A stretch of 64,000 nucleotides of DNA from Syntrophomonas_B sp035447945 (GTDB lineage: Bacteria > Bacillota > Syntrophomonadia > Syntrophomonadales > Syntrophomonadaceae): assembly GCA_035447945.1 (NCBI GenBank), contig DAOTHZ010000001.1, forward strand, positions 1 through 64,000. The letters are read 5' to 3'. This document shows, piece by piece, positions 41,536-50,974 of the stretch. Positions within the stretch are counted from its first letter, which is position 1, and every line of letters begins with the position of its first letter. The notes beneath the pieces were generated by a model. It ran no database searches. It was given only the letters and a program-made list of their open reading frames with translations, and was not told the DNA's origin. The translations under genes and the position numbers were made by a program.

Positions 41536-43173
41536 ATGATATCCAAGGAAATTAAATTTGGCGAGGAAGCCAGAAGAGCGCTTGAGAAAGGCGTAGATAC
41601 GCTGGCCAATACGGTTAAAGTAACGCTGGGACCGAAGGGCAGAAACGTAGTTTTGGACAGAAAATTCGGTTCCCCCACCATTACCAATGACGGTGTAACC
41701 ATTGCCCGTGACATTGATCTGGATGATCCTTGGGAAAACCTGGGCTGCCAACTGGTGAAAGAAGTTGCCATCAAGACCAATGATGTTGCTGGTGACGGAA
41801 CCACCACCGCTACCGTTCTTGCCCAGGCCATGATCAAAGAAGGCCTGAAAAACGTTGCCGCAGGTGCCAATCCCATGATCATGAGAAGAGGCATCGAAAA
41901 AGCCGTTCAGGCTGCCATTAAAGAAATTCATGCTATCAGCCAACCTGTTGAAACCAAGGAATCGATTGCCCAGGTAGCATCCATTTCTGCCAGCGATCCC
42001 GATATCGGCAGTCTGATTGCCGATGCCATGGAAAAAGTTGGCCGTGATGGAGTTATTACAGTAGAAGAATCACAAACCATGGGAACCCAACTGGAAGTTG
42101 TAGAAGGCATGAGCTTTGACCGCGGCTATATTTCACCTTATATGGTAACCGATTCAGAGAAAATGCAGGCGGTTTTGGATGATCCCTTTGTTCTGCTGAC
42201 GGACAAGAAAATTTCCGCAATCAGTGAAATCCTGCCGGTACTCGAAAAGGTTGTTCAGACCGGTAAACCGTTACTGATTATCGCTGAAGAAATTGAAGGC
42301 GAAGCCTTGGCGACACTGGTTGTCAATAAATTAAGAGGCACCTTTACTTGTGTAGCTGTTAAAGCTCCGGCATTTGGAGAAAGAAGAAAAGCCATGCTGG
42401 AAGATATCGCCATCCTGACCAACGGCAGAGTTGTATCCGAAGAAACCGGCAGCAAAATGGAAAATGTTGATCTGACCATGCTGGGCAAGGCTGCCAAGAT
42501 CGTTGTCAAGAAAGAAGAAACCATCATTGTTGACGGAGCTGGTTCCGAAGCGGATGTCAAAGGCCGCATCGGTATCATCAAAAAACAGCTGGAAGAGACC
42601 GAATCCGAATATGATAAAGAAAAACTGCAGGAAAGAATGGCCAAATTATCTGGCGGCGTAGCTGTCATTCAGGTGGGTGCAGCAACCGAGACGGAATTAA
42701 AAGAAAAGAAACACCGCATCGAAGACGCGCTGGCGGCAACCAAAGCTGCCGTTGAAGAAGGGATTGTATCCGGGGGCGGGACGGCTCTGATCAATGCCAT
42801 GGTTGCCATTGATGACGTGCTGGCGGAAGCCGATGAACTGACCGGCGTAAAACTGGTCAAAAAAGCCTTGGAAGAACCGCTTCGTCAGATTGCCAACAAT
42901 GCCGGTGTGGAAGGATCTGTCGTAGTTGAGAAGGTAAAGGCAGCAGAACATGGCATTGGCTTTAATGCACTGACCAATGTTTATGAAAACATGATTGCCG
43001 CCGGAATCATCGACCCGGCCAAAGTTACCCGTTCTGCCATTCAGAATGCTGCCAGTATTGCAGCTATGGTGCTGACTACAGAAGCAATTGTTTCTGAGAA
43101 ACCCAATCCGAACGAAAATGCTGCCATGGGCGGCGGAATGGGCGGAATGGGCGGAATGGGCGGCATGATGTAA
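41536..43173 (+). CDS. groEL: Chaperonin GroEL
   Basis: A 545-residue Hsp60. It has KVTLGPKGRNVVLD, GDGTTTATVLAQA (ATP site), ALAATKAAVEEGIVSGGGTAL, and a GGM-repeat tail (GGGMGGMGGMGGMGGMM). AAGGAGG 8 nt before the ATG. Assists folding with GroES as a double ring. Two hairpin terminators follow. Confidence 0.98.
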   Translation: MISKEIKFGEEARRALEKGVDTLANTVKVTLGPKGRNVVLDRKFGSPTITNDGVTIARDIDLDDPWENLGCQLVKEVAIKTNDVAGDGTTTATVLAQAMIKEGLKNVAAGANPMIMRRGIEKAVQAAIKEIHAISQPVETKESIAQVASISASDPDIGSLIADAMEKVGRDGVITVEESQTMGTQLEVVEGMSFDRGYISPYMVTDSEKMQAVLDDPFVLLTDKKISAISEILPVLEKVVQTGKPLLIIAEEIEGEALATLVVNKLRGTFTCVAVKAPAFGERRKAMLEDIAILTNGRVVSEETGSKMENVDLTMLGKAAKIVVKKEETIIVDGAGSEADVKGRIGIIKKQLEETESEYDKEKLQERMAKLSGGVAVIQVGAATETELKEKKHRIEDALAATKAAVEEGIVSGGGTALINAMVAIDDVLAEADELTGVKLVKKALEEPLRQIANNAGVEGSVVVEKVKAAEHGIGFNALTNVYENMIAAGIIDPAKVTRSAIQNAASIAAMVLTTEAIVSEKPNPNENAAMGGGMGGMGGMGGMM

Positions 43174-43234
43174 GATAACGCCCAGTTGCTTAACATTTAG
43201 AACGCAAAGTTACTGTTTGCTTAAACACAAAACC

Positions 43235-43275
43235 AAAGACCTCCCGATTGCTTCTGCAACCGGGAGGTCTTTGCA
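43235..43275 (+). terminator. First terminator of groESL
   Basis: AAAGACCTCCCG / CGGGAGGTCTTT, 12-bp perfect stem with a 14-nt loop and a short T run. Confidence 0.85.
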
Positions 43276-43288
43276 TTACAGCAGATTT

Positions 43289-43322
43289 AAAAAAGCCAGG
43301 AGCATTGACTCCTGGCTTTTTT
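43289..43322. terminator. Bidirectional terminator between groEL and glnA
   Basis: A 14-bp stem (AAAAAAGCCAGGAG / CTCCTGGCTTTTTT) with a 6-nt loop; A and T tracts on both sides serve the convergent genes. Confidence 0.95.
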
Positions 43323-43327
43323 AAAAA

Positions 43328-44767
43328 CTATAAATCGTAGTACAATTCAAATTCCATAGGATGAGGAATTTCATTTACTTTGCGGGCTTCTTTGCGTTTG
43401 TTCTCGATCCAGATATCGATCAAACGTTGGGGAAAAACATCTCCTGCCAGCAGGAAGTCATGATCTTTTTCCAATGCATCCAGTGCTTCGTCCAATGATT
43501 TGGGCAACGATTTGATCTTGGCCTGTTCTTCCTTGGGCAGATTGTACAGGTTGACATCGTAGGGGCCAAAACCTTCGGCAGTCGGGTCGATTTTTTCCTT
43601 GATTCCGTCCAGCCCTGCCATCAGGATGGCGGAAAATGCCAGATAGGGGTTGCAGGTCGCGTCCGAGGAACGGAATTCAAAGCGTTTTTGATAAGGACTC
43701 TTGGCATAGGCCGGGACCCTGATGACCGCACTGCGATTGGCCGTCGCAAAACAAAGATTTACCGGAGCTTCATAGCCGGGAACAAGTCTTTTGTAAGAAT
43801 TGGTGCTGGGATTGGTAAATGCCAATACCGCCGGGGCATGTTTTAAGAGTCCGCCGATAAAGTACAGCGCGGTCTTGCTTAATTGGGAATAGCCGTTGGC
43901 ATCATAGAATAATGGTTCACCGTCTTTAAAAAGATGCATGTGTACATGCATACCGTTGCCCGCTTCCGCGAAGAGAGGTTTGGGCATAAAGGTGACGGTT
44001 TTGCCTTCCTGGAAGGCCAGGTTTTTGATCAGGTATTTGGCCAGCATGGTCTTGTCAGCCATTTCCCGCATGCCGGCAAATTCAACCTCGATTTCAATCT
44101 GTCCGGGACCGCCCACTTCATGATGGTGATATTTGACCGGGATATTGTTTTCTTCCATCAGAACACACATGCGTGACCTTAAATCATAAAGGATATCCTG
44201 AGGAGGAGCAATGTGATAACCACCTTTGTGAGGTATTTTGTAACCCTGATTCTGGAATTCATTGTCACCGCTGTTCCAGATGGCTTGCTCAGCATCAATG
44301 GTAAAACCGGTATGGTTGGGACTGCATTCATAGCTTACGTGATCAAAAACATGAAATTCATATTCCGGTCCGATTCGCATTTCATCAGCGATACCGGTTG
44401 ATTTCATATATTCTTCAGCTTTGAAAGCAATCGAACGGGGATCCTGGTCAAAGCGACGATTTTCCGGTTGGGTAATAATAAAAACATCGCCGATCATGCT
44501 GAGGGTAGGAACATCGGTGAAAGGCTCATGGACAGCTGTGCTCACATCAGGGATAAATACCATATCACTGTTTTCTACTGGTGCAAACCCATAATTGGAA
44601 CCATCAAAGCCAATGCCGTAAACTAGTGTATCAGGTTTGAACCGGGCCGTCGGAATACTCAGATGACGCCATCTACCCATGAGGTCGATCATCTTAAAAT
44701 CGATCATCTGAATAGAATTTTCTGCGCAGTACTCCATTACTTCGTTGTAACTGGTAAACACACGCAT
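43328..44767 (-). CDS. glnA: Glutamine synthetase, type I
   Basis: ATP-dependent amidation of glutamate. 479 residues, longer than the ~444-residue Bacillus GSI-alpha form. GFDGSNYGFAPVENSDM, the metal-site GPEYEFHVFD, KYHHHEVGGPGQIEIEV, NGMHVHMHLFKDG and the ATP/glutamate region NPSTNSYKRLVPGYEAP are intact. The C-terminal end NEIPHPMEFELYYDL and NLYNLPKEE, whose Tyr (about 408) corresponds to the adenylylation site of enteric enzymes, point to the GSI-beta class. ATG at 44767 is 2 nt from AAGGAGG; a GTG two codons later has ideal spacing. Confidence 0.94.
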   Translation of the reverse strand: MRVFTSYNEVMEYCAENSIQMIDFKMIDLMGRWRHLSIPTARFKPDTLVYGIGFDGSNYGFAPVENSDMVFIPDVSTAVHEPFTDVPTLSMIGDVFIITQPENRRFDQDPRSIAFKAEEYMKSTGIADEMRIGPEYEFHVFDHVSYECSPNHTGFTIDAEQAIWNSGDNEFQNQGYKIPHKGGYHIAPPQDILYDLRSRMCVLMEENNIPVKYHHHEVGGPGQIEIEVEFAGMREMADKTMLAKYLIKNLAFQEGKTVTFMPKPLFAEAGNGMHVHMHLFKDGEPLFYDANGYSQLSKTALYFIGGLLKHAPAVLAFTNPSTNSYKRLVPGYEAPVNLCFATANRSAVIRVPAYAKSPYQKRFEFRSSDATCNPYLAFSAILMAGLDGIKEKIDPTAEGFGPYDVNLYNLPKEEQAKIKSLPKSLDEALDALEKDHDFLLAGDVFPQRLIDIWIENKRKEARKVNEIPHPMEFELYYDL

Positions 44768-44995
44768 TGCCTCCTTAATTATTTAATTACGGTGCAAATT
44801 ATATCAGAAGCCGGGATACATAGTAAAGAATATAATATACGGAATATTGTATACTTCATGTTTTTGGAATAATCTTCTGTTTTTCTCAAGTTATATAATG
44901 GATTGCACTTTAATAAAAATGTAATAACTTTTTCATGAAGGAAAACAGATTTGACCAATACATTTGGTAAGTTGCATTGGTGATGTGGGGGGAGA

Positions 44996-45709
44996 GTGAG
45001 GAGGATTAAAAAAACCTATTGGTTGTCGGGGATTGCTGTTATATTGCTGCTTGCTCTGGTTGCCAGTGCCGGCCAGATTATGGATTATTACGAAAAATCA
45101 AAACTGCAACCCGATGTTGAGCTTCAGTCGGCTTTAAAAAAAATGCCGCAGCTTAACAGTTTCCGATACAGACTGCAGTCTGGATTCACGGTTGATAACC
45201 GGGAGGAGGTGATAAGCAGGGTCGAAGGCGAGACAACAGATGGCAATACGCATATAAAGGGGGAGATGGTCAACACACCCATTGATATCTATTATATTGA
45301 CCGCACCATTTACAACTGGGATTCCTTTTCCCAAAAGTGGCTGGTCATTGAAAGCGGCACCAGCAACTCCGGGGAATTACTAATATCAGAGCTGAATCCC
45401 TTGTCCAATTTTCAATATAAAAACGTGCAGGACATAAAAAAAATTGGATTTACCAAAGTAGATGGTGAGGAATGTCTGGTAGTGGGATGCAAACCGTCGT
45501 TACAAAATCAACTGCTGGAAAGTTTGTGGAAAAATTTCGAATACCGGTTATGGATCGATTTCCATAATCGGGTAATCAAAAAGGCAGTGCTGACAGCGGT
45601 GAACCAACGCAATGAACAAACCCGCCTCAAAATTGAAGCTGAGTTTTTTGATATCAACAAAAAAATTACGATCAAACCACCGGAACGTACTGCCCGGGAT
45701 AAAAAATAA
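44996..45709 (+). CDS. Membrane-anchored protein, possibly LolA/LppX-like fold
   Basis: A 237-residue protein. One N-terminal membrane helix or uncleaved signal (residues 8-29, GIAVILLLALVASAG), then an extracellular beta-rich domain with repeated paired strands (FTVDNREEVISRVEGETTDG, IYNWDSFSQKWLVIES, RLWIDFHNRVIKKAVL). The arrangement is reminiscent of proteins with the LolA/LppX fold that Firmicutes display at the membrane surface. No catalytic motif. GTG start after GGGGGGAGA. Ends just before a hairpin terminator; function unknown. Confidence 0.7.
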   Translation: MRRIKKTYWLSGIAVILLLALVASAGQIMDYYEKSKLQPDVELQSALKKMPQLNSFRYRLQSGFTVDNREEVISRVEGETTDGNTHIKGEMVNTPIDIYYIDRTIYNWDSFSQKWLVIESGTSNSGELLISELNPLSNFQYKNVQDIKKIGFTKVDGEECLVVGCKPSLQNQLLESLWKNFEYRLWIDFHNRVIKKAVLTAVNQRNEQTRLKIEAEFFDINKKITIKPPERTARDKK

Positions 45710-45733
45710 AATAGAAATGAGCTAAAAAGACCG

Positions 45734-45767
45734 CCCCGCTGTCTGAAAAAACAGGCAGCGGGGTTTA
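45734..45767 (+). terminator. Terminator of the membrane-anchored protein gene
   Basis: CCCCGCTG / CAGCGGGG with an inner CTG / CAG pair and a TTT tail. Confidence 0.75.
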
Positions 45768-45929
45768 TCATTGCGCGTATCTGTTTTGCACCCGATGGTC
45801 AGGTGAGAATGGAGTATAAACCTTACGTAGTTGTGGAAAATTACCTATTGATGTGCGATTTTGATATTGCCGGTTGGCAGGAAACAACGTAAAGTGATTA
45901 CAAGGTTTGACAATGCGAGGAGGTAAAAC

Positions 45930-48053
45930 ATGATATTTGCATTTGAACCCCTGGAGGGCGGTTATTCTATACCGATGCGGGTGGTTGGAGCCAATATCCC
46001 CTATGAATGGCTGATTTATATTTTGATGTTTATCCCGATTGGCTTTTTCATTTATGGCTTTTATCAGCGGATCAAAGTATGGAAACTGGCTCAAGGTGAG
46101 GAACATCGCAATGACCAGCTGGGCAGACGCTTTTTTTCCTGGTTGGTCAACAGCATGGGGCAACTGCAGCTGGTGAGAAAACCGCTGGCGGGCTGGATGC
46201 ACTTCATGCTCTTCTGGGGCTTTATGTTTCTTTTGCTTGCCACCGCCACATTTGCTTCCTGGTCAAAGATTGGTTTTCCCGACATGACTGGTTTTTTATA
46301 TACATTGATTTCGTGGCTGGCTGATGTCGGCGGTTTCTTTGCTCTGTTGGGGATTATCGTGTTGTTTGGGATCAGATATTGGCGCAAACCGGACCGTCTC
46401 AATGATACCCGATCCTCGGACGGCTGGATGCTGCTGCTGATTTTTCTGATCCTGCTGGGCGGATATGTTCTGGAAGGCATGTGGCTGGCAGCGCAAATGC
46501 AGCTATCCACCACCATCGCCCAGTTGGATTACGAACGCGTGGCTTCTCCGGTTGGCTGGATGTTTGCGGGTTTATTTCAAGGAATGACCTTGGACAATGT
46601 GCTGCTTTGGCATCGAATCAATTGGTGGTTGCATATGGTGCTGGCCTTTCTGTTTATTGGTCTGGTTCCGTATACCAAACTCTGGCACATTTTTACCGGG
46701 ATGATCGGTTATTTTAGCCGCGACTTTAAACCCAGTGCCAATCGCATGGTCTATCATCTTGAAGAGGCTGAACACTTCGGGGTGGAAAACATAGAGGAAT
46801 TTACCTGGAAAGACTTGTTGGATCTGGACGCCTGTATCCGCTGTGGTCGTTGCCAGGAAAATTGTCCAGCTTATTATACCGGCAAAACCCTTAATCCTAA
46901 AATTACCCTTATTCAGGCCATGAAAAAACATCTTGACGACAAAGTGCCGCAATTAATGCTTAAAGAGCCGGTTCACGATGAGTTGGCCATGACTTCGGCA
47001 GCAGAAGCAAAAGTCGTCGATGCGGCCGAGGCCAGTCTGATTTATGATGTGGTCACGCCGGAGGTTCTATGGGCTTGCACCAATTGCCGGGCCTGTATGG
47101 AGCACTGTCCGATGTTTATTGAACATTTAAACAAGATTACAGACATGCGCCGCAATCTGGTCATGTGGCAGGGAGACATGCCGGGAGAGGCCCAGAGCGC
47201 TTTTACCAATATGGAGAGAAACTACAATCCCTGGGGGGTAGGCTGGGCTTCGCGGGCTGACTGGATGGGGGAACGTGGAGTGCGGGACAAAATCAATCTC
47301 TTGCCGGAAGACGGCCGTGATTTTGAATATCTGCTTTTTGCCGGTTGTGCCGTGGCTTTCGATGATCGTTACAAACGCGTAGGCGAAGCGCTGGTCAAAC
47401 TGCTGGACAAGGCCGGCGTAAGCTTTGGCTATTTGGGAACGGAGGAGTGGTGCTGCGGTGATTCAGCCCGCCGTTTGGGCAATGAGTATTTATATCAGTC
47501 CCTGGCAGCCCACAATATTGAAACCTTCAACCAATATGGGGTGAAGAAAATTATCTGCATTTGTCCGCATGGCTACAATTGTTTAAAAAATGAGTATCCG
47601 CAGATGGACGGGGTCTATGAAGTCTATCATGCGACAGAATTCCTGGCCGGGCTGATTGTTGCCGGCAAGCTCAAGCCGCAGCGCATGAACAATATACGAA
47701 TGAGTTATCACGATTCCTGTTTTCTGGGCAGACACAACGGGATTTACGATGAGCCGCGCAAGATTTTGCAGGCGGTGGGGGCAAATGTACAGGAAATCGA
47801 TAAATCACGTCGCTTTGGATTCTGCTGTGGGGCCGGAGGGGGACGCATGTGGCTGGAGGAAGAGGCTGTCGCTGGCTTCAAACGTATCAATCAAAGTCGT
47901 ACCGAGCAACTCCTGCAGACGGCACCGCAGACCATTGCCAGCAACTGTCCGTTCTGTTTAACCATGATCTCCGATGGGGTCAAGGAAGCCGGGCAGGAGG
48001 AACAGGTAAAGGTGCTGGATCTGTGCGAAATCCTCTGGAACAGTGTGGAATAA
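45930..48053 (+). CDS. Membrane Fe-S oxidoreductase, EtfAB:menaquinone oxidoreductase-like
   Basis: A 707-residue fusion. The N-terminal ~280 residues hold a nitrate-reductase-gamma-like cytochrome b region of five or six helices. Then come two 4Fe-4S ferredoxin motifs (CIRCGRCQENCP at 302-313 and CTNCRACMEHCP from 383) and two HdrD-type CCG domains (EEWCCGDS near 508; FGFCCGAGGG near 631). This architecture is that of the membrane-bound EtfAB:(methyl)menaquinone oxidoreductase of beta-oxidising anaerobes, which passes acyl-CoA-derived electrons to menaquinone. etfAB and acyl-CoA dehydrogenase genes are not adjacent here. GAGGAGG 8 nt before the ATG. HdrDE-like roles are the alternative. Confidence 0.88.
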   Translation: MIFAFEPLEGGYSIPMRVVGANIPYEWLIYILMFIPIGFFIYGFYQRIKVWKLAQGEEHRNDQLGRRFFSWLVNSMGQLQLVRKPLAGWMHFMLFWGFMFLLLATATFASWSKIGFPDMTGFLYTLISWLADVGGFFALLGIIVLFGIRYWRKPDRLNDTRSSDGWMLLLIFLILLGGYVLEGMWLAAQMQLSTTIAQLDYERVASPVGWMFAGLFQGMTLDNVLLWHRINWWLHMVLAFLFIGLVPYTKLWHIFTGMIGYFSRDFKPSANRMVYHLEEAEHFGVENIEEFTWKDLLDLDACIRCGRCQENCPAYYTGKTLNPKITLIQAMKKHLDDKVPQLMLKEPVHDELAMTSAAEAKVVDAAEASLIYDVVTPEVLWACTNCRACMEHCPMFIEHLNKITDMRRNLVMWQGDMPGEAQSAFTNMERNYNPWGVGWASRADWMGERGVRDKINLLPEDGRDFEYLLFAGCAVAFDDRYKRVGEALVKLLDKAGVSFGYLGTEEWCCGDSARRLGNEYLYQSLAAHNIETFNQYGVKKIICICPHGYNCLKNEYPQMDGVYEVYHATEFLAGLIVAGKLKPQRMNNIRMSYHDSCFLGRHNGIYDEPRKILQAVGANVQEIDKSRRFGFCCGAGGGRMWLEEEAVAGFKRINQSRTEQLLQTAPQTIASNCPFCLTMISDGVKEAGQEEQVKVLDLCEILWNSVE

Positions 48054-48056
48054 TCC

Positions 48057-48425
48057 TCATTTTTCTTCCACCAGTTCGATTCTCTCGCCGTTCGGGCCGT
48101 GCAAAAAGATAATTCTTTTATGGCTGGACAGCGTTTTAGGGGCAACGTTTTCAAACACTGCCCCTAATTTGCTTAACCGTTCAATTGTATCTGCCAGGTC
48201 ATCGACATGAAAAGCCAAATGATTGATTACTCCTGGGGATGTGCATGACTGGGAGGGATTGGTATATTCCAGCAACTCAATCAACAAGCTGTCGCATTGC
48301 AGATTGACAGCTTTGATTTCATCGTTCTGCCAGCGACTGACAGGAATACAACCCAAAGCTTCGCTATAAAAGCGCTCTGATTGGTCGCAATCGCTGACAA
48401 CGATGCCCAGATGATCGAGTTTCAT
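48057..48425 (-). CDS. VOC/glyoxalase superfamily protein
   Basis: A 122-residue single glyoxalase/bleomycin-resistance/dioxygenase domain pair. LDHLGIVVSDCDQSERFYSEALG begins repeat one, with the His metal ligand. IELLEYTNP, VINHLAFHVDD and GPNGERIELVEE give the other ligands. Methylmalonyl-CoA epimerase and lactoylglutathione lyase share this plan; the family cannot be resolved here. ATG 48425 has GGAGG 10 nt upstream; a GTG at 48434 would lie too close. Convergent with the Fe-S oxidoreductase (3 nt gap). Confidence 0.8.
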   Translation of the reverse strand: MKLDHLGIVVSDCDQSERFYSEALGCIPVSRWQNDEIKAVNLQCDSLLIELLEYTNPSQSCTSPGVINHLAFHVDDLADTIERLSKLGAVFENVAPKTLSSHKRIIFLHGPNGERIELVEEK

Positions 48426-48454
48426 GATCTGCACACCTCCGGAATATCAGTGGT

Positions 48455-48913
48455 TTACCAGGCTTCCGGGAAAGCCATGTTGGTATAGATGTCTTCCAGT
48501 TGAACCTTGTGACCTTTTTCCATGTTGGCCAGATTCATGAACAATTTTTTCTGCGCCGCATCAGCACTGCTGTTGGCCAGGTCCGTGTACATTTTCATGG
48601 CATCTTCTTCGTTTTTCATGGCCAGGGCGATTGCATCCACCGGTTTCATCTGCATTGAAAGTTTGGGTTTATCAACTGTTTCTGAAACTTTGTAGTCCGG
48701 AAGAGCTCCAAAGTTCAAGGGACGCACATTGCTATTGAGATAGGATGACAACAAATCCCGGTGACCTAATTCCTGTTCAGCCAACTCCTTGAATATCGAT
48801 TTGATATTCGGATCTTCAACTTTTTGAGATACCCCGAGATAAAACTCATAGGCTTCGACTTCATTTTCAATGGCCATGGAAAGTATGCTTATATAATCTT
48901 TTGAATTCCCCAT
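48455..48913 (-). CDS. Rubrerythrin-like ferritin-fold protein
   Basis: A 152-residue four-helix diiron protein without the C-terminal rubredoxin domain. The ligands appear as two pairs: ENEVEAYEFY with EQELGHRDLL, and KNEEDAMKMY with NMEKGHKVQL. Probable role is peroxide reduction or iron handling in an anaerobe. The open frame reaches 48964, but AAGGAGGAG 10 nt before ATG 48913 decides the start. Confidence 0.84.
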   Translation of the reverse strand: MGNSKDYISILSMAIENEVEAYEFYLGVSQKVEDPNIKSIFKELAEQELGHRDLLSSYLNSNVRPLNFGALPDYKVSETVDKPKLSMQMKPVDAIALAMKNEEDAMKMYTDLANSSADAAQKKLFMNLANMEKGHKVQLEDIYTNMAFPEAW

Positions 48914-49103
48914 TTGTTTTCCGCTCCTCCTTGCTAAAATTTTCTTTAAGTTTAAAGCATTCAAACGTTTTTGGCAATCAATGCATTATTATAAAATCGT
49001 ATCCAAATAGTATTGGTATTATGCAAGGTTATGTTTTTTCTTGCGGTTAGTGGTTAGAATATGGTTGTAGGAGTTAACAAATCGTTGAACAGGAGGAATA
49101 AAT

Positions 49104-50903
49104 TTGGCTGAACAATCTACCAGAAAAAGAAATGAGATCGATGAAAAATATAAATGGGATCTGGCAAAAATTTATGTGAATGAGACGTTGTGGGAAGAGG
49201 ACTTTCAAACCTTACAGCAAAAAATCAAGGCGATTGCTGCCCTGCAGGGGACCATCCCCAATTCGGCCGAAGCATTGCTGAAAGTGTTGCAGACTTCAGA
49301 CGAGATGGGAAGAATTACTGAAAAACTGTATGTTTACGCTCGTATGCGCCGAGATGAAAACAATGCCGATCAAAACTATCAGGCGCTTTTCGACCGTGCA
49401 GAGCGATTGAGTGTTGAAGCCAGCAGTGCGGCTGCCTATATTGTGCCTGAAATATTGGCGATTCCTGAGGCAGACCTAAAAAACTATCTGCAGCAAAACA
49501 AAGGCTTGGCTGTATATCGACATGCCCTGGACGAGATCACCCGCCAGAAGGAGCATATCCTTTCTGTGCCGGAAGAACGTTTGCTGGCCATGGCGGCAGA
49601 TCTCTCCACGGCATCCTCGCATATATTTACCATGCTCAACAATGCGGACCTCAAGTTTCCGGTAATCAAGGACGAGGAAGGGCATGAAGTGGAACTAACC
49701 AAAGGTCGATACGGCAGTTTTATGGAGAGCGGCAACCGCCAGGTGCGGGAAGATGCTTTTAAGGGCATGTACAGTACGTATCGCAAGTTTATGAATACCT
49801 TGGGGGCCAGTTTAAACGCCAGCATCAAAAAGGATATTTTTTATGCCCGGACTCGCAAATATCCGTCTGCTCTTACGGCAGCCCTGGATGGCGACAATGT
49901 GGGCGTAGACGTCTATGATCGTCTGATTGAAGCTGTCCATAATAATCTGGAACCAATGTATCGCTATATGAAAATCAGGAAACAACAGTTGGGCGTAGAT
50001 GAACTACATATGTATGATATTTATGTCCCGCTGGCGAAAGATTACAAGATGACCATTCCCTATGAAGAAGCCTGTGAGAAAATGCTCCAATCCCTGCAAC
50101 CGCTGGGGCAGGAATATCTTGGCCAGGTTCAGGCAGGTTTGCAGGAAGGCTGGATCGATGTTTACGAAAACGAGGGCAAGACCAGCGGAGCTTATTCCTG
50201 GGGCACTTATGATACCCAGCCTTATATACTGATGAACTATGACAACAAACTGGATGACTTGTTTACCCTGGCGCATGAAATGGGCCATTCCATGCATTCA
50301 TATTACTCCAATCATAATCAGCCTTACATTTATGCCCAGTATTCGATATTTGTTGCCGAAGTTGCCTCGACCGTCAATGAATCGCTGTTGATCGACTACC
50401 TGCTGCAACACAGCCATGACAAACAAGAAAAGATCTATCTGCTGAATCATTACCTGGAACAATTTCGAGGGACTGTATACCGTCAAACCATGTTTGCGGA
50501 ATTTGAAAAGATTATTCATGCCAAGGCTGAACAGGGGGAAGCCATTACGCCTGAATTGATGAATACAGTTTACCGGGATTTGAATAAACTGTATTACGGC
50601 CCGGAAGTCGTCCTGGATGAAGAAATCAATATCGAATGGGCTCGTATTCCTCATTTTTATTCCGCATTCTATGTATACAAATATGCCACCGGGTTTTCCG
50701 CTGCTACTGCCATCAAGGAAGCCATCCGCCGTGAAGGAGAAGTCGCGGTAGAAAAGTACTTGGGATTTTTAAAATCGGGTGGCTCGGATTATCCGATTAT
50801 TTTGCTGCAAAAGGCCGGAGTCGACCTCACTACGCCTGAACCAGTCGATAGTGCATTAAAATATTTTGCCCGGCTGGTAGATGAATTTGAAAGCTTGTTG
50901 TAA
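49104..50903 (+). CDS. pepF: Oligoendopeptidase F
   Basis: A 599-residue zinc metallopeptidase of family M3 that cleaves oligopeptides in the cytosol. The zinc site is LAHEMGHSMHSYYS (HExxH), with the third Glu in FVAEVASTVNESLL. The family C-terminus FYSAFYVYKYATGFSAATAI is present. TTG start behind AGGAGG. No signal peptide. Alone between the rubrerythrin gene (divergent) and the GT-GH130 gene 71 nt downstream. Confidence 0.95.
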   Translation: MAEQSTRKRNEIDEKYKWDLAKIYVNETLWEEDFQTLQQKIKAIAALQGTIPNSAEALLKVLQTSDEMGRITEKLYVYARMRRDENNADQNYQALFDRAERLSVEASSAAAYIVPEILAIPEADLKNYLQQNKGLAVYRHALDEITRQKEHILSVPEERLLAMAADLSTASSHIFTMLNNADLKFPVIKDEEGHEVELTKGRYGSFMESGNRQVREDAFKGMYSTYRKFMNTLGASLNASIKKDIFYARTRKYPSALTAALDGDNVGVDVYDRLIEAVHNNLEPMYRYMKIRKQQLGVDELHMYDIYVPLAKDYKMTIPYEEACEKMLQSLQPLGQEYLGQVQAGLQEGWIDVYENEGKTSGAYSWGTYDTQPYILMNYDNKLDDLFTLAHEMGHSMHSYYSNHNQPYIYAQYSIFVAEVASTVNESLLIDYLLQHSHDKQEKIYLLNHYLEQFRGTVYRQTMFAEFEKIIHAKAEQGEAITPELMNTVYRDLNKLYYGPEVVLDEEINIEWARIPHFYSAFYVYKYATGFSAATAIKEAIRREGEVAVEKYLGFLKSGGSDYPIILLQKAGVDLTTPEPVDSALKYFARLVDEFESLL

Positions 50904-50974
50904 GAATATGTATTGATAAATCCGGGCAAGGTAATCGAAAACGTTTGCATAGTTTTTAAGGAGGGGTATCGGGA

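Noticed and set aside
43112..43170. Short tandem repeat at the end of groEL
   Set aside because: It encodes the normal GGM tail of GroEL.
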